DNA from: Synaphobranchus kaupii
Taxonomy: Eukaryota > Chordata > Actinopteri > Anguilliformes > Synaphobranchidae
Assembly (NCBI GenBank): GCA_029718625.1
Contig: CM056379.1
Coordinates: forward strand, 58,617,626 to 58,681,625
Direction of reading: 5' to 3'
DNA length: 64,000 nucleotides
Shown here: one piece after another, positions 10,141 to 21,700 of the stretch
How positions within the stretch are numbered: the first letter of the stretch is position 1
Layout: every line of letters begins with the position of its first letter
Position numbers and translations under genes: made by a program
The notes under the pieces: generated by a model
What the model saw: the letters and a program-made list of their open reading frames with translations, nothing else
The model's database searches: none
Told to the model about the DNA's origin: nothing

Positions 10141-11082
10141 CAGTGCATCCGGAAAGTATTCACAGCGCTTCACTTTTTCCACATTTTGTTCTGTTACAGC
10201 CTTATTCCAAAATTGATTAAATTAATTTTTTCCCTCAAAATTCTACACACAACACCCCATAATGACAATGTGAAAAAAGTTTTTTTGAGATTTTTGCAAA
10301 TTTATTAAAAATAAAAAAATAAAATTTCTCATTTACATAAGTATTCATACCCTTTGCTTTAACGTATTTTTAAAGTATCATATTTCATATTTGGTCGCAT
10401 ATCCTTTACATGCTGTTACTTCCTGAAGTCTGTGACCATCAACATCAAAAAACTGTCGATATCTTATTTTCAGGTACTGTTACAAGCGATACTATAACCT
10501 CTCTGCATTTGAATGGATCTCTATGGAAATTGGGGGGTGAGACTAGATTCAGCTGTAAGTTACACTGGTACAGTATGGAACACATGGCTGGCTAAATGGC
10601 TGTAAGTTATCAAGGTTCTGAGCTATCAAACGAGCCCCAAACCATCACTCTGTTGCCAGATATGGAGTAGATGTGGATGGATCACTTTAAAGGTTGTTTC
10701 TCCTGACCTTTTTCCCCATAGAGTTCTATAGGAAAATGAGTCCGGAGAAATAACCCTTGCAGTGATCCATCCACATCTACTCCATATCTGGCAACAGAGT
10801 GATGGTTTGGGGCTCGTTTGTTATGCGACCAAATATGAAATATGATACTTTAAAAATACGTTAAAGCAAAGGGTATGAATACTTATGTAAATGAGAAATT
10901 TTATTTTTTTATTTTTAATAAATTAGCAAAAATCTCAAAAAAACTTTTTTCACATTGTCATTATGGGGTGTTGTGTGTAGAATTTTGAGGGAAAAAATTA
11001 ATTTAATCAATTTTGGAATAAGGCTGTAACAGAACAAAATGTGGAAAAAGTGAAGCGCTGTGAATACTTTCTGGATGCACTG
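10141..11082. mobile_element. Non-autonomous Tc1-like element with ~260-bp terminal inverted repeats
   Basis: The left TIR (10141-10400) starts CAGTGCATCCGGAAAGTATT and the right TIR (10822-11082) is its near-perfect inverse. TA flanks both ends (10139-10140, 11083-11084). The 421-bp interior has no transposase. It contains a module that recurs at 15342-15760 and, in part, at 60599-60676, and it ends in a large hairpin. Confidence 0.88.
10627..10820. repeat. Hairpin (about 75-80-bp arms) within the element interior
   Basis: The left arm begins CAAACGAGCCCCAAACCATC and the right arm ends GATGGTTTGGGGCTCGTTTG, an exact inverse. The arms continue inward through GATCCATCCACATC. About 35 bp separate them. 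Confidence 0.9.
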
Positions 11083-11132
11083 TATATGTTCTTGGGCAAA
11101 GTATACGATTCAAATGCTCACATCCATAAATA

Positions 11133-12772
11133 CAGTCAAGCCGGAAAGTCTGCACACCCCTTTCACCTTATCCACGTGTTATTACGTTACAGACATATTC
11201 TACAATAGATTGAGTTAATTTTTTGTCTCAAAAAAATAGAGACAAAAATAGACAAAATAGACCATAATGCCCGTAATGACAAAGTGAAAACAGGTTTTTA
11301 GACATTTGTGCTAATTTATTAAAAATCAAAATGTAAAATATCATATGTACACAAGTATGACACCCAAAAGTGAGCTGAGGTGCATTTTGTTTCCACTGAT
11401 ACTGCTTGAGATGTTTCTACAACTTAATTGGAGTCCACCTGTGATAAATTCTATTGATTGGACATGATTGGGGATTGCCAACACCTGCCTATATAAGGTC
11501 CCACAGTTGACAGTGCATGTCAGAGCAAACTCCAAGCCATGGGGTCAAAGGAATTATCTGCAGACCTCAGAAACAGGATTGTGTCAAGGCATAGATCTGG
11601 AGAAGGGTACGGAAAAATCTCTGCAGCTTTACAGGTCCCAAAGAGCACAGTGGCCACCATCATTCGTAAATGGAAGAAGTTTGGAACCACCAAGAATCTT
11701 CCTAGACCTGGCCGCCCGGCCAAACTGAGCAATTGGGGAAGATGGGCCCTGGCCAGGGAGGTGAGCAGGAACCCCAGGGTCACTCTGACAGAGCTCCAGC
11801 GTATCCTTGTGGATGGGAGAACCTTTCAGAAGATCAACCATCCAGGCAGCACTCCACCAATCAGGCCTTTATGGTAGAGTGGCCAGACGGAAGCCCCTCC
11901 TTAGTAAAAGGCACATCACAGCCTGCTTGGAGTTTGCCAAAAGGCACCTAGAGGACTCTCAAACCATGAGAATTAAGATTCTCTGGTCTGATGAAACCAA
12001 AATTGAGCTTTTTGGCCTGAATACCAAGCGTCACGTCTGGAAGAAACCAGGCACCGCTCATCACCTGGCTAATACCATCCCTACAGTGAAGCATGGCGGT
12101 GGCAGCATCATGATGTGGGGATGTTTTTCAGCAGCGGGAACGGGGCGACTAGTCCTGATAGAGGGAAAGATGAATGCAGCTAAGTACACCGAGATCCTTG
12201 AAGAAAACCTGCTCCAGAGCGCTCTGGACCTTAGACTGGGGCGAAGGTTTGCCTTCCAACATGACAATGACCCGAAGCACACAGCCAAGAGAACAAAGGA
12301 GTGGCTTCGAGAGAAGGTCTGTGCATGTCCTTGAGTGGCCCAGCCAGAGCCCAGACCAGAATCCAATTGAACATCTGTGGAAAGAGCTGAAAATGGCTGT
12401 GTACCGACGCTCCCCATCCAACCTGACGGAGCTTGCAAGGATATGCCAAGAGGAATGGGCAAAAATGTCCAGAAACAAGTGTGCCAAGCTCGTAGCTTCT
12501 TTCGCAAGACGCCTTGAAGCTGTAATCACTGCCAAAGGTGCAGCAACCAAGTATTAGGCTAAGGATGTGTACAGATATGTAACCCCTAAATAAATTTTGT
12601 CAGTAAAATAAAATTGCATATTTTCTAAAAACCTGTTTTCACTTCGTCATTATTGGCTATTGCGTGTAGATGTTTGAGGCAAAAAATGAACTCAATCTAT
12701 TGTAGTATAAGTCTGTAACGTAATAAAATGTGGAGAAGGTGAAAGGGGTGTGCAGACTTTCCGGCTTGACTG
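11133..12772 (+). mobile_element. Tc1-like transposon, full length (1640 bp), transposase broken by two frameshifts
   Basis: It begins CAGTCAAGCCGGAAAGTCTG and ends with the inverse, CAGACTTTCCGGCTTGACTG. TA flanks lie at 11131-11132 and 12773-12774. The TIRs are imperfect and about 180 bp long. The transposase gene lies inside on the plus strand. Confidence 0.93.
11539..12557 (+). pseudogene. Tc1-like transposase, two frameshifts
   Basis: The product would bind the TIRs and carry out cut-and-paste transposition. From ATG 11539 the first frame encodes the paired-like N-terminal HTH region (MGSKELSADLRNRIVSRH, then SGEGYGKISAALQVPKSTV) and a GRPAKLS segment. It shifts frame near 11810-11860. 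The second frame carries the first catalytic Asp ([12 protein letters not shown]) and the second ([11 protein letters not shown]). Another shift near 12300-12330 leads to the third frame with the catalytic Glu (SPDQNPIEHLWKEL) and the usual ending AATKY before TAG at 12555-12557. All three DDE residues remain. Total length matches about 340 codons, so only the two shifts inactivate it. Confidence 0.9.
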
Positions 12773-12779
12773 TAGGTAT

Positions 12780-13075
12780 AGGTGGCTGATGAAAAAATAG
12801 CTATCAGAATGGACTTCTCCCAAGTCTGTTGTTCAATCAAAGGTACAGGTGCATGTTTCAACCGAGTCACTTCTTGTAACTAGCAGTATATTCAGAGGAA
12901 CATTGAGGAAAAGTGTATAAGTATGAAGGCTTGTTTTGTGAAACTTTAGAATGGACACTGACTGTGAACAATGTGTTTATTCTCCATGTATGCCTGAATA
13001 AAACCTCTTGAATTTCACCAGTCCGAACCTCAGAGTGGCTTTATTCCACAACAATTTTGGTGCCGTGACCCGGAT
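12780..13075 (+). repeat. Retroelement LTR end followed by a primer-binding-site-like motif
   Basis: A polyadenylation-type motif (CCTGAATAAAACC, about 12990) precedes a segment ending CCACAACA (13053). Four bases later comes TGGTGCCGTGACCCGGAT (13058-13075). This starts with TGG, as sequences complementary to a tRNA 3' CCA end do, and the arrangement U5 end, short spacer, PBS is what a 5' LTR of a BEL/Pao- or gypsy-type element would give. No gag or pol frame follows, so it is a fragment. The LTR's left edge is not defined. Confidence 0.5.
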
Positions 13076-13439
13076 TGCAAGAGACTTCTGCATCACCATC
13101 CAGCATCTGGCCTGATGATCTTGCAGACACTGCCGGCATAATTGAAGGTAAGAGGGGCCTTTTAAATCCCTTGTAGTTGTGTCTGCTGATCGAAAGGCTA
13201 TGATTCTGAATGATGCTGCCAGATGTTGACGCAATCCATTTAGAAATGACTGGGTGAGTTCAGAAGAGAAGTAGTGGGAAAAAAGTGAATTCACAAAACC
13301 TATACGATCATGTGGTGTTTCTTGGTGTTTCAAAGCTTAAATTGCATTGAGGGAAATCACAGTGGTCGCCCCATGAAAATCTAATGGGGGCTCAGTCTCG
13401 TTTTCCGTTGGGGAGTGCCGCGCATACTCCTCAATACAG

Positions 13440-13600
13440 ATGGTCATCGAAGCTATAGAACAGATTAGACAAAGCACATCCTTCCCATAATGTAGCAGTT
13501 ATCCCTAATAATGAACATTGAGTGTAGTTCACAGTAAGCTGTGGGTAAATGAGCTATACTATAATTCTATTCAAAATACTATTCTAAACGAATTTATTTA
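13440..13600. repeat. Dispersed repeat family R, copy 1 (partial)
   Basis: Shares CCTTCCCATAATGTAGCAG, GAACATTGAGTGTAGTTCAC-like and CAGTAAGCTGTGGGTAAAT phrases with copies at 16102-16340 and 56910-57180. This copy lacks the conserved head (ACGCTTTTATCCAAAGCGA) of the other two. Confidence 0.7.
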
Positions 13601-13969
13601 TCCCTTATTAGCAAATAATCCTGAACTACTGACACTCTTCAATCTGATGGGCTTGTTTTGCTTTGGAGGCTGACTGCCTGGATTGGCAAAGCAAAAGAGA
13701 ATATTAAGCAGGGCCAGTGACCCGTGCAGTGATATGTCACACCTGTCCTTGGCCTGCCTGTGGCCTCACCGGGAGCTCCTGGGGAATGAGTCGGTGGGAT
13801 TAAGAGGCTTTTCATCTTATTTTCATAATGCCCATCTGCCACTACTGCATGGTGCCAAAAACACAAATACCTGACGCAAGGGGACAGTCTGGAAATAGAA
13901 GAATATGGGCACTATCTTCACTCAGCACTAACTCACTTCAGACTGACATAGTTGTCATTTTTCCATCCA

Positions 13970-14472
13970 GCGCCCACGTTGCTTACATAGCAAATGAACT
14001 TGCTTTATTCTGGGCGGGTACTTATGTATTCACAAATTATCCTGGATCAAGCCATGACATTCCTCAAGAGGGATCCCCCCTGAAGGGGAGGCTGTTAGGG
14101 GACAATGGCTACCCATTAAATACATGGCTGATGACACCGTATGTCATGCCTACGGTGCTCGAATTGTCATTCAACTGAAAACTCATGAAAACATGCAATG
14201 TAACAGAGATGACTTTGTAGCGCTGAAAATGAGCTTGAGATGTTTGGATAAGTCAGGTGGAGCATTATAATGCAGCCCTCAGAAGGTCGGAGCATTCTTT
14301 GTGGGATGTTGTGTTGTATAACATTGCCAAAAGTCATGGATGTCTCCTGGACATAAATGAGTACATATTACAGGACTTTAGAAGGCGTGACGCTGAACTG
14401 CATGTACCGATGGCAATTAACCTAGATACACCAGCAGCAGTACGGGCAAGGAGGTATCAGCAGAAGAGCTGA
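13970..14472 (+). pseudogene. PIF/Harbinger (HARBI1-like) transposase fragment
   Basis: Three reading-frame pieces follow the order of the Harbinger DDE domain. First is a YPGSSHD motif with LLGDNGYPLNTWLMTPY (about 14040-14150), the equivalent of the PGS-HD and LLGDSGY-P-LLTP blocks. Next is a shifted frame with RCLDKSGGAL (from about 14238). The last has YNIAKSHGCLLDI (about 14320-14360), the equivalent of the LHNIA block. At least one frameshift and several stops interrupt it, and the N-terminal part is not recognisable. It is a dead remnant, with no TIRs identified. Confidence 0.75.
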
Positions 14473-14704
14473 TTCATCTATAGCCTGGTATGCAAGTGAA
14501 ATGGTTTGATTGAAAATTTGATTGAAAAAAATCACACCGATTAAGAGACTAAGTTCAGCCCATTTGAACCTTGCGCCTTACTGTGCGTTCAAATTATCTG
14601 CCGTTTAACTAGCAAAAGTGGATTTGGACAGGCCATAAATGCACTTGCGCCATGCACTTTTTCGATCATGCACTAAGATCATTAAAATATAGCCCTATAT
14701 GTCC

Positions 14705-14706
<2 letters not shown>

Positions 14707-14787
<81 letters not shown>

Positions 14788-14807
14788 TGAGAGAGAGAGA
14801 GAGAGAT
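14707..14807. repeat. (GT)n then (GA)n compound microsatellite
   Basis: About 22 GT dinucleotides run to about 14751, followed by about 27 GA dinucleotides with small interruptions. Confidence 0.97.
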
Positions 14808-15341
14808 TATTTTAATTAAAATGAATCATCTCACTTTCATCTGATGTTGAGAACACTTTTAATAAGTGATACTGACAAGTATGTATGAGCATTTGTGTGG
14901 GTGGATAAAATCATGGCAAGCATGCTCTCAGTTAACCACAGTCTTTCTCTGAATCATCCCCACAGGCTGAAAGCAGCACTGCATTCTAAGATATAAACAC
15001 AAAAACATGAGAACGGAGATATGAAAACGTGTTGTGCATGAAGATCATAGCGTGCAGTGAGCAGAACCTCAATGGCCACAAAACACCTGTTGATGTTTAA
15101 TTTCCGCTGAACTCAGCTGAATTGGTTTGCTGTATGTAAAGGACTGGAGATGTATTTACACTAGCAATACACAGGTAGTTTGCATGTGTGGCAATGGTTT
15201 GAGCAATGGTAAAAGATTTTTTTTTATGTGTAAAAATAGGGCTTATTGCGTATGTTTAACATGTAATCAGGCATTGTTAGCAGCCAAAATTGAATCTTTT
15301 TCATGGTTTGGGGATTGGGGATAGGATGACATTAAAATAAA
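14808..15341. other. No gene seen
   Basis: Short random frames only. The segment ends where the module-X copy begins. Confidence 0.5.
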
Positions 15342-15760
15342 ATCACTCTGCTGCCAGATATGCAGTAGATATGGATGGATCACTTTAAGGGTTGTTTCTC
15401 CTGACAAATTTTCCTATTGAATTCTATGGAAAAATAAGTCAGGAGAAACAACCCTTAAAGTGATCCATCCATATCTACTGCATATCTGGCAGCAGAGTGA
15501 TAATTTAAGGTTTGTTTGATACCTAAGACCCTTGATGACTTAGAGCCATTTAGCCAACCATGTGTTTCCATACTGTTCCAGTGTAATTCACAGCTAAATC
15601 TAGTCCCACCCCCCAATTCCCATAGAGATCCATTCAAATGCAGAGACTTTATAGTATCGCTTGTAAGAGTACCAGAAAATAAGATATCAAGAGTCTTTTG
15701 ATGTTGTTGGGTCACAGACATCAGGAAGTCATGGCATGCAAAGGATATGCGACCAAATAT
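15342..15760 (-). repeat. Module X, copy 2 (minus orientation) with hairpin at 15342-15501
   Basis: Read on the minus strand it starts ATATTTGGTCGCATATCCTT and contains CTGTGACC, ATATCTTATTTTC and TCTCTGCATTTGAATGGATC, matching the interior of the element at 10141-11082. It ends in a hairpin whose arms start ATCACTCTGCTGCCAGATAT and close around TCCTATTGAATTC. In the next 25 bp it joins a Sleeping-Beauty-type inverted repeat. Confidence 0.85.
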
Positions 15761-15783
15761 TTAAAATTTAAAGGCACAGTCAA

Positions 15784-16010
15784 CTTAGCGTATGTAAACT
15801 TCTGACCCACTGGAATTGTGATATAGTGAATTAAAAGTGAAATAATCTGTCTGTAAACAATTGTTGGAAAAATTACTTGTGTCATGCACAAAGTAGATGT
15901 CCTAACTGACTTGCCAACACTATAGTTTGCTAACATTAAATCTGTGGAGTGGTTAAAAATGAGTTTTAATGATTTCAACCTAAGTGTATGTAAACTTCCG
16001 ACTTCATCTG
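15784..16010 (-). mobile_element. Orphan Sleeping Beauty/Tss-type left inverted repeat (IR/DR)
   Basis: On the minus strand the outer end is CAGATGAAGTCGGAAGTTTA then CATACACTTAGG. The inner direct repeat is CAGTGGGTCAGAAGTTTACA then TACGCTAAG. Between them lie the phrases CATCTACTTTGTGCATGACA and CCAACAATTGTTTACAGACA. This is the two-direct-repeat IR architecture of the salmonid Tc1-like family. TA follows at 16011-16012. No transposase or right end accompanies it. Confidence 0.9.
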
Positions 16011-16101
16011 TATATATATTTTTTATTATTATTATTAAATGATCAGACATCAGCTGAAATGTGTTCAATGTATACTGAAATCTGGTATGCATCGAGACAT
16101 T

Positions 16102-16340
16102 ACATTACAATAATTTGACAGATGCTTTTATCCAAAGCGACATACAATAAGTGCATATTGAAGGTCATTGACGTGACTACAAAGCAGATCCTACAAAGCA
16201 CAACTTTCTCACAACGTAGCAGCTATCCCTAGTAATGGACATAGAATATAGTACACAGTCAGCTATATGTTCTGAACTATAAAATAGCAAAAACACAAGT
16301 TAAATAGAAAACAAGCAACAACAAAAAACAGGAAGCAAGT
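16102..16340. repeat. Dispersed repeat family R, copy 2
   Basis: It carries CATTACATTACAATAATTTG, then GATGCTTTTATCCAAAGCGA and GTAGCAGCTATCCCTAGTAA. These match the copy at 56910-57180. Confidence 0.75.
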
Positions 16341-16691
16341 ACTATAGAATTGGCCCTAGATAGGTAAGTACTTTCTCAAGAATAGAGTAAATTCTCAAGC
16401 GTTCCACCTATCAACTCAAACAGCTCAATGTTAAAATGAGAATTCTGTGGAGTCACATGTAGTGAGACATAAGGCTGACAGCCCTGGGCAGCAGCCAATG
16501 CTACCAAAACCCTCTGATTCACAATCTGGACTGAGAGAAAGTCATTCTTCCCCCAGTGAAGAGTTTGGCCATGAGCAAGTCAGAACAAACACCAGCACAT
16601 TCTGTGAACATCATCAGCATATGCAATGATTGTACCAGATAAGAATTTGAACACTTGCGGGTGCATGCACATGCACAAGCATATACAGACA

Positions 16692-18540
<1,849 letters not shown>

Positions 18541-18762
18541 TTGAGTCATGTGATTCATAGTACAACATTGTTGCCGTTCGCACACGCATTCTCGGCTGTG
18601 ATTGGTTGAGCAAGCTCATAGCTATCCAAGATCGAGCTCTGATTGGCAAATGTAAAGTACGGAAACTTACGCTTCCTGTTCATTTTAAGAAATAAAAAAT
18701 GAATGTTTGCATCGTTGTGCTCTGATGCACCGGGTACTTTCCCTCAGATCACTCTTTTCAAA
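18541..18762 (+). promoter_or_regulatory. Probable naglu promoter/5' region with CLEAR-like E-box and inverted CCAAT boxes
   Basis: GTCATGTGAT at 18545-18554 matches 8 of 10 bases of the CLEAR consensus GTCACGTGAC bound by TFEB-class factors at lysosomal genes. Two ATTGG (inverted CCAAT) motifs follow, near 18601 and 18642. No TATA box is evident. This is inferred from motif and position only. Confidence 0.35.
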
Positions 18763-21700
18763 ATGACATATAATTTACAGTGTTACAATCTTTCGATTAC
18801 CCTTCTCGTGATAATCGTGGTTATATTTTCTGTAGATGGCGAGTTCCGATCTTTGGATCATTTGAAACCGCAAGCGAACGACAAAATCCAGACAAGAGCG
18901 GTAGCCGACCTTCTCAAGCGGCTCCTTGGGAACAGAGCTCGAGAGTTCAAAGTGTTAGTCAACAGAACTTTGGTCAATGGCAGCCTTGACGTATGCGAAC
19001 TCCGGTCAGCTAGAAACAACATGATCGCAGCGACAGGAAGCACGGGGGTAGCGTTGGCTACCGGAATATACAACTATTTGAAGTATTTCTGCAACTGTCA
19101 TGTGTCTTGGTCAGGTAGTCAGCTGAATATTCCGCGACCACTGCCCGCCGTTACTGGGGTTCTGAGAATCAGCACACAACACAGGTATGTGCATGCCAGC
19201 TCTGTCGTGTTCTAACGTTAACAGGCTGCCTAAGTTACTGTAATGCGCGCGTGTGTTCTTTAATTTGCTATCTGTCATCATAACCAGTTTAGACTGATAA
19301 TCTGTAGGTGACCAGTAGCATTTCAGCAACGTCAAATAACCCTTTCCATTTGCTGAGCACGATGGAAACTAGTTTAGAGCATCTCAACCAGTACTCAAGA
19401 ACGCTTAAATTACAACAAGCCAATGCAATATCCTTAAAAATCCATTCGTAGAATTTAAGGGCGTTATTGTTTCCAATGTGTTCGCCGCTGTATCTGAATG
19501 TTTTCACCGGCCATTAACAATTGAAGCACGAAGAGTAAATTATGGAAACAATTACAAGCACTCAGCATCTAATTTATTATTTCTCCAAAAAAAAAAGATT
19601 AAATGCATTGGGGCATTTGGTTAGTAGTCTGTATGAGGCTGATGTAATCTTGGTGTATTGCTAGAGTACACAGTGATGGAGTATAGAGAATTTTGTTTTA
19701 TCTCGTCCATAAGGTCAATATTATTTTTCCATCTGGTTTCTCTCAAGATCTGTATTTGGTCTCATTCTCAGATGCTCTTTTTTAATACGCTAGTCTCCCT
19801 ATCTTTGGCAGTGTTTGTCTTGCACACTTTGTTTTTGGTCTTTGTCTAAGAGCTCTGGCTCATTGACTCCAACATTTTCATGCACAGTTGAGTTCTCTGG
19901 GATGCTTTGCATCTGCGTCAGTGAAGGCCAGAGGTCTATGAAAAAATGGGGCACAGTTAACATTTTGTTGTCATTGTTCATTGTGAGTGCAGCGGACAGT
20001 TCTCCTGTCGGTACTCTGTGATCAGGCTTTAAAGTCCTCTCCAATTAACTGTGGCTCATTAGGGGCGCTTCAGCTGACACCAGCTATGCATGGTGGTTAG
20101 AATGTAAACATGCAGCAGAGACCGCAACAACATGACACTGTTTCTTGAAGCATACAGGCGGTGTGCATCCAAGGCACAGAGAAATTATGTTACTACGGCT
20201 ACACGCCGCACTGTGTACGTCAGCTTTCAGCAAATTTGAGAGCGAGTTCCATTGCTCAAATTTGCCACGATGGTCATTTGCACTGGATCTTTACTGAAAC
20301 ATTTCATTAGAAGTGTCTTGCTCAGGGGTCAGGTGCAGTAGCAATCTCCAGTCCAATATTAAAACCTGCAATCTTATGTCCACAAACACTGGCTAACCTC
20401 TGCACTACACTACTTATGTTTTATATTAATTTGGATATGGTGTTAGATTGATTTGCCGTCCTGTTTGTGGTACCTCACTCGTTCTCCTCCCCTGTGTTGG
20501 CAGGTTCAGGTATTACCAGAATGTGTGCACTCAAAGCTACTCCACAGTGTGGTGGGATTGGCCACGGTGGGAACAGGAGATTGACTGGATGGCGCTCAAT
20601 GGAATCAACCTGCCCTTGGCATTTAATGGGCAGGAGGCCCTGTGGCAAGAGGTGAATGACTTTCCCAAGATAAATGAGTGTAGGTATTTTAGATTGTTAG
20701 TCCTGCTTGCAAGAGTAATTCAACTTTTTTTATTGTCACTTATATTCCCAAGCCAGGGACAAGGGAATAATGTGGCTAAAATTAAGTTTAGAATAGAATA
20801 GAATAGAATAACATTTATTTTCCCATTAGGGAACTTCAGTTGTAGTTTCCAGCAGTAAAGCTGGCATAGACAGTGGGGCAGACCCACAAACACAAACAAA
20901 CATGTTAAATAAAGACATTCAATTGAATCAGATGTTTCGCATTATAGTGAAGGTATGTGTGATTATGATTATAATTAAAATGACTATTATTATTAGTATT
21001 ATGATCAAAATTATATTATATTAAATATTAATTATGGTGATAAATTGAGCATCAAAAGCAATAACAGTTCCTCATCTGCCTTACTGTCTCGATATGTCCA
21101 ATGTCATTAAGCAGTCTAACAGCTGGAGGGGCAAAGCTGTTTCGGGCTCTTTTTGCTTTTAATTTCACTAAATGAATCTGAATCCTAATATAGCAGTAGT
21201 TACAGAAAGACTATAACTGTAGTTACAAGAATCAACAGGTCTGTGCAGTTCAACCAAACCATCTGCTGCATGTAAAACTTTTCATGTTTATGTATTTTAA
21301 ACTGCATTATAATTCCCAGAAACCACTGTTACTATCTAGCACCCTTACTAACCTTCTGAACATTTTCAAGTGCTGCAAACATGTAGGAGAGAGCGTGCAT
21401 ATATCGTGGGAAGGGAAGCCCAAGTGCAACAGAATGAAGATTGACATAATGGGGGCAAAATTGAGTGACAATTGCTAAAATGTAATTAAGATTGAAGTTT
21501 TGTCCTCTTTTGTCCTGATCCATGAGGTTAAAAACTGCAGTTTCTGTACACAGCCCCAGAGATATGTTATCTGCCATTACACTCTCTGTGCCTGTTATGA
21601 TCACAACCAGGTAACACAGTGATCATCATAAATTCCTATAAACAGGACCTTCATATGTCTGTTTTGTTACTATATTTTGTGACATCTTCTCTTTTCTCCC

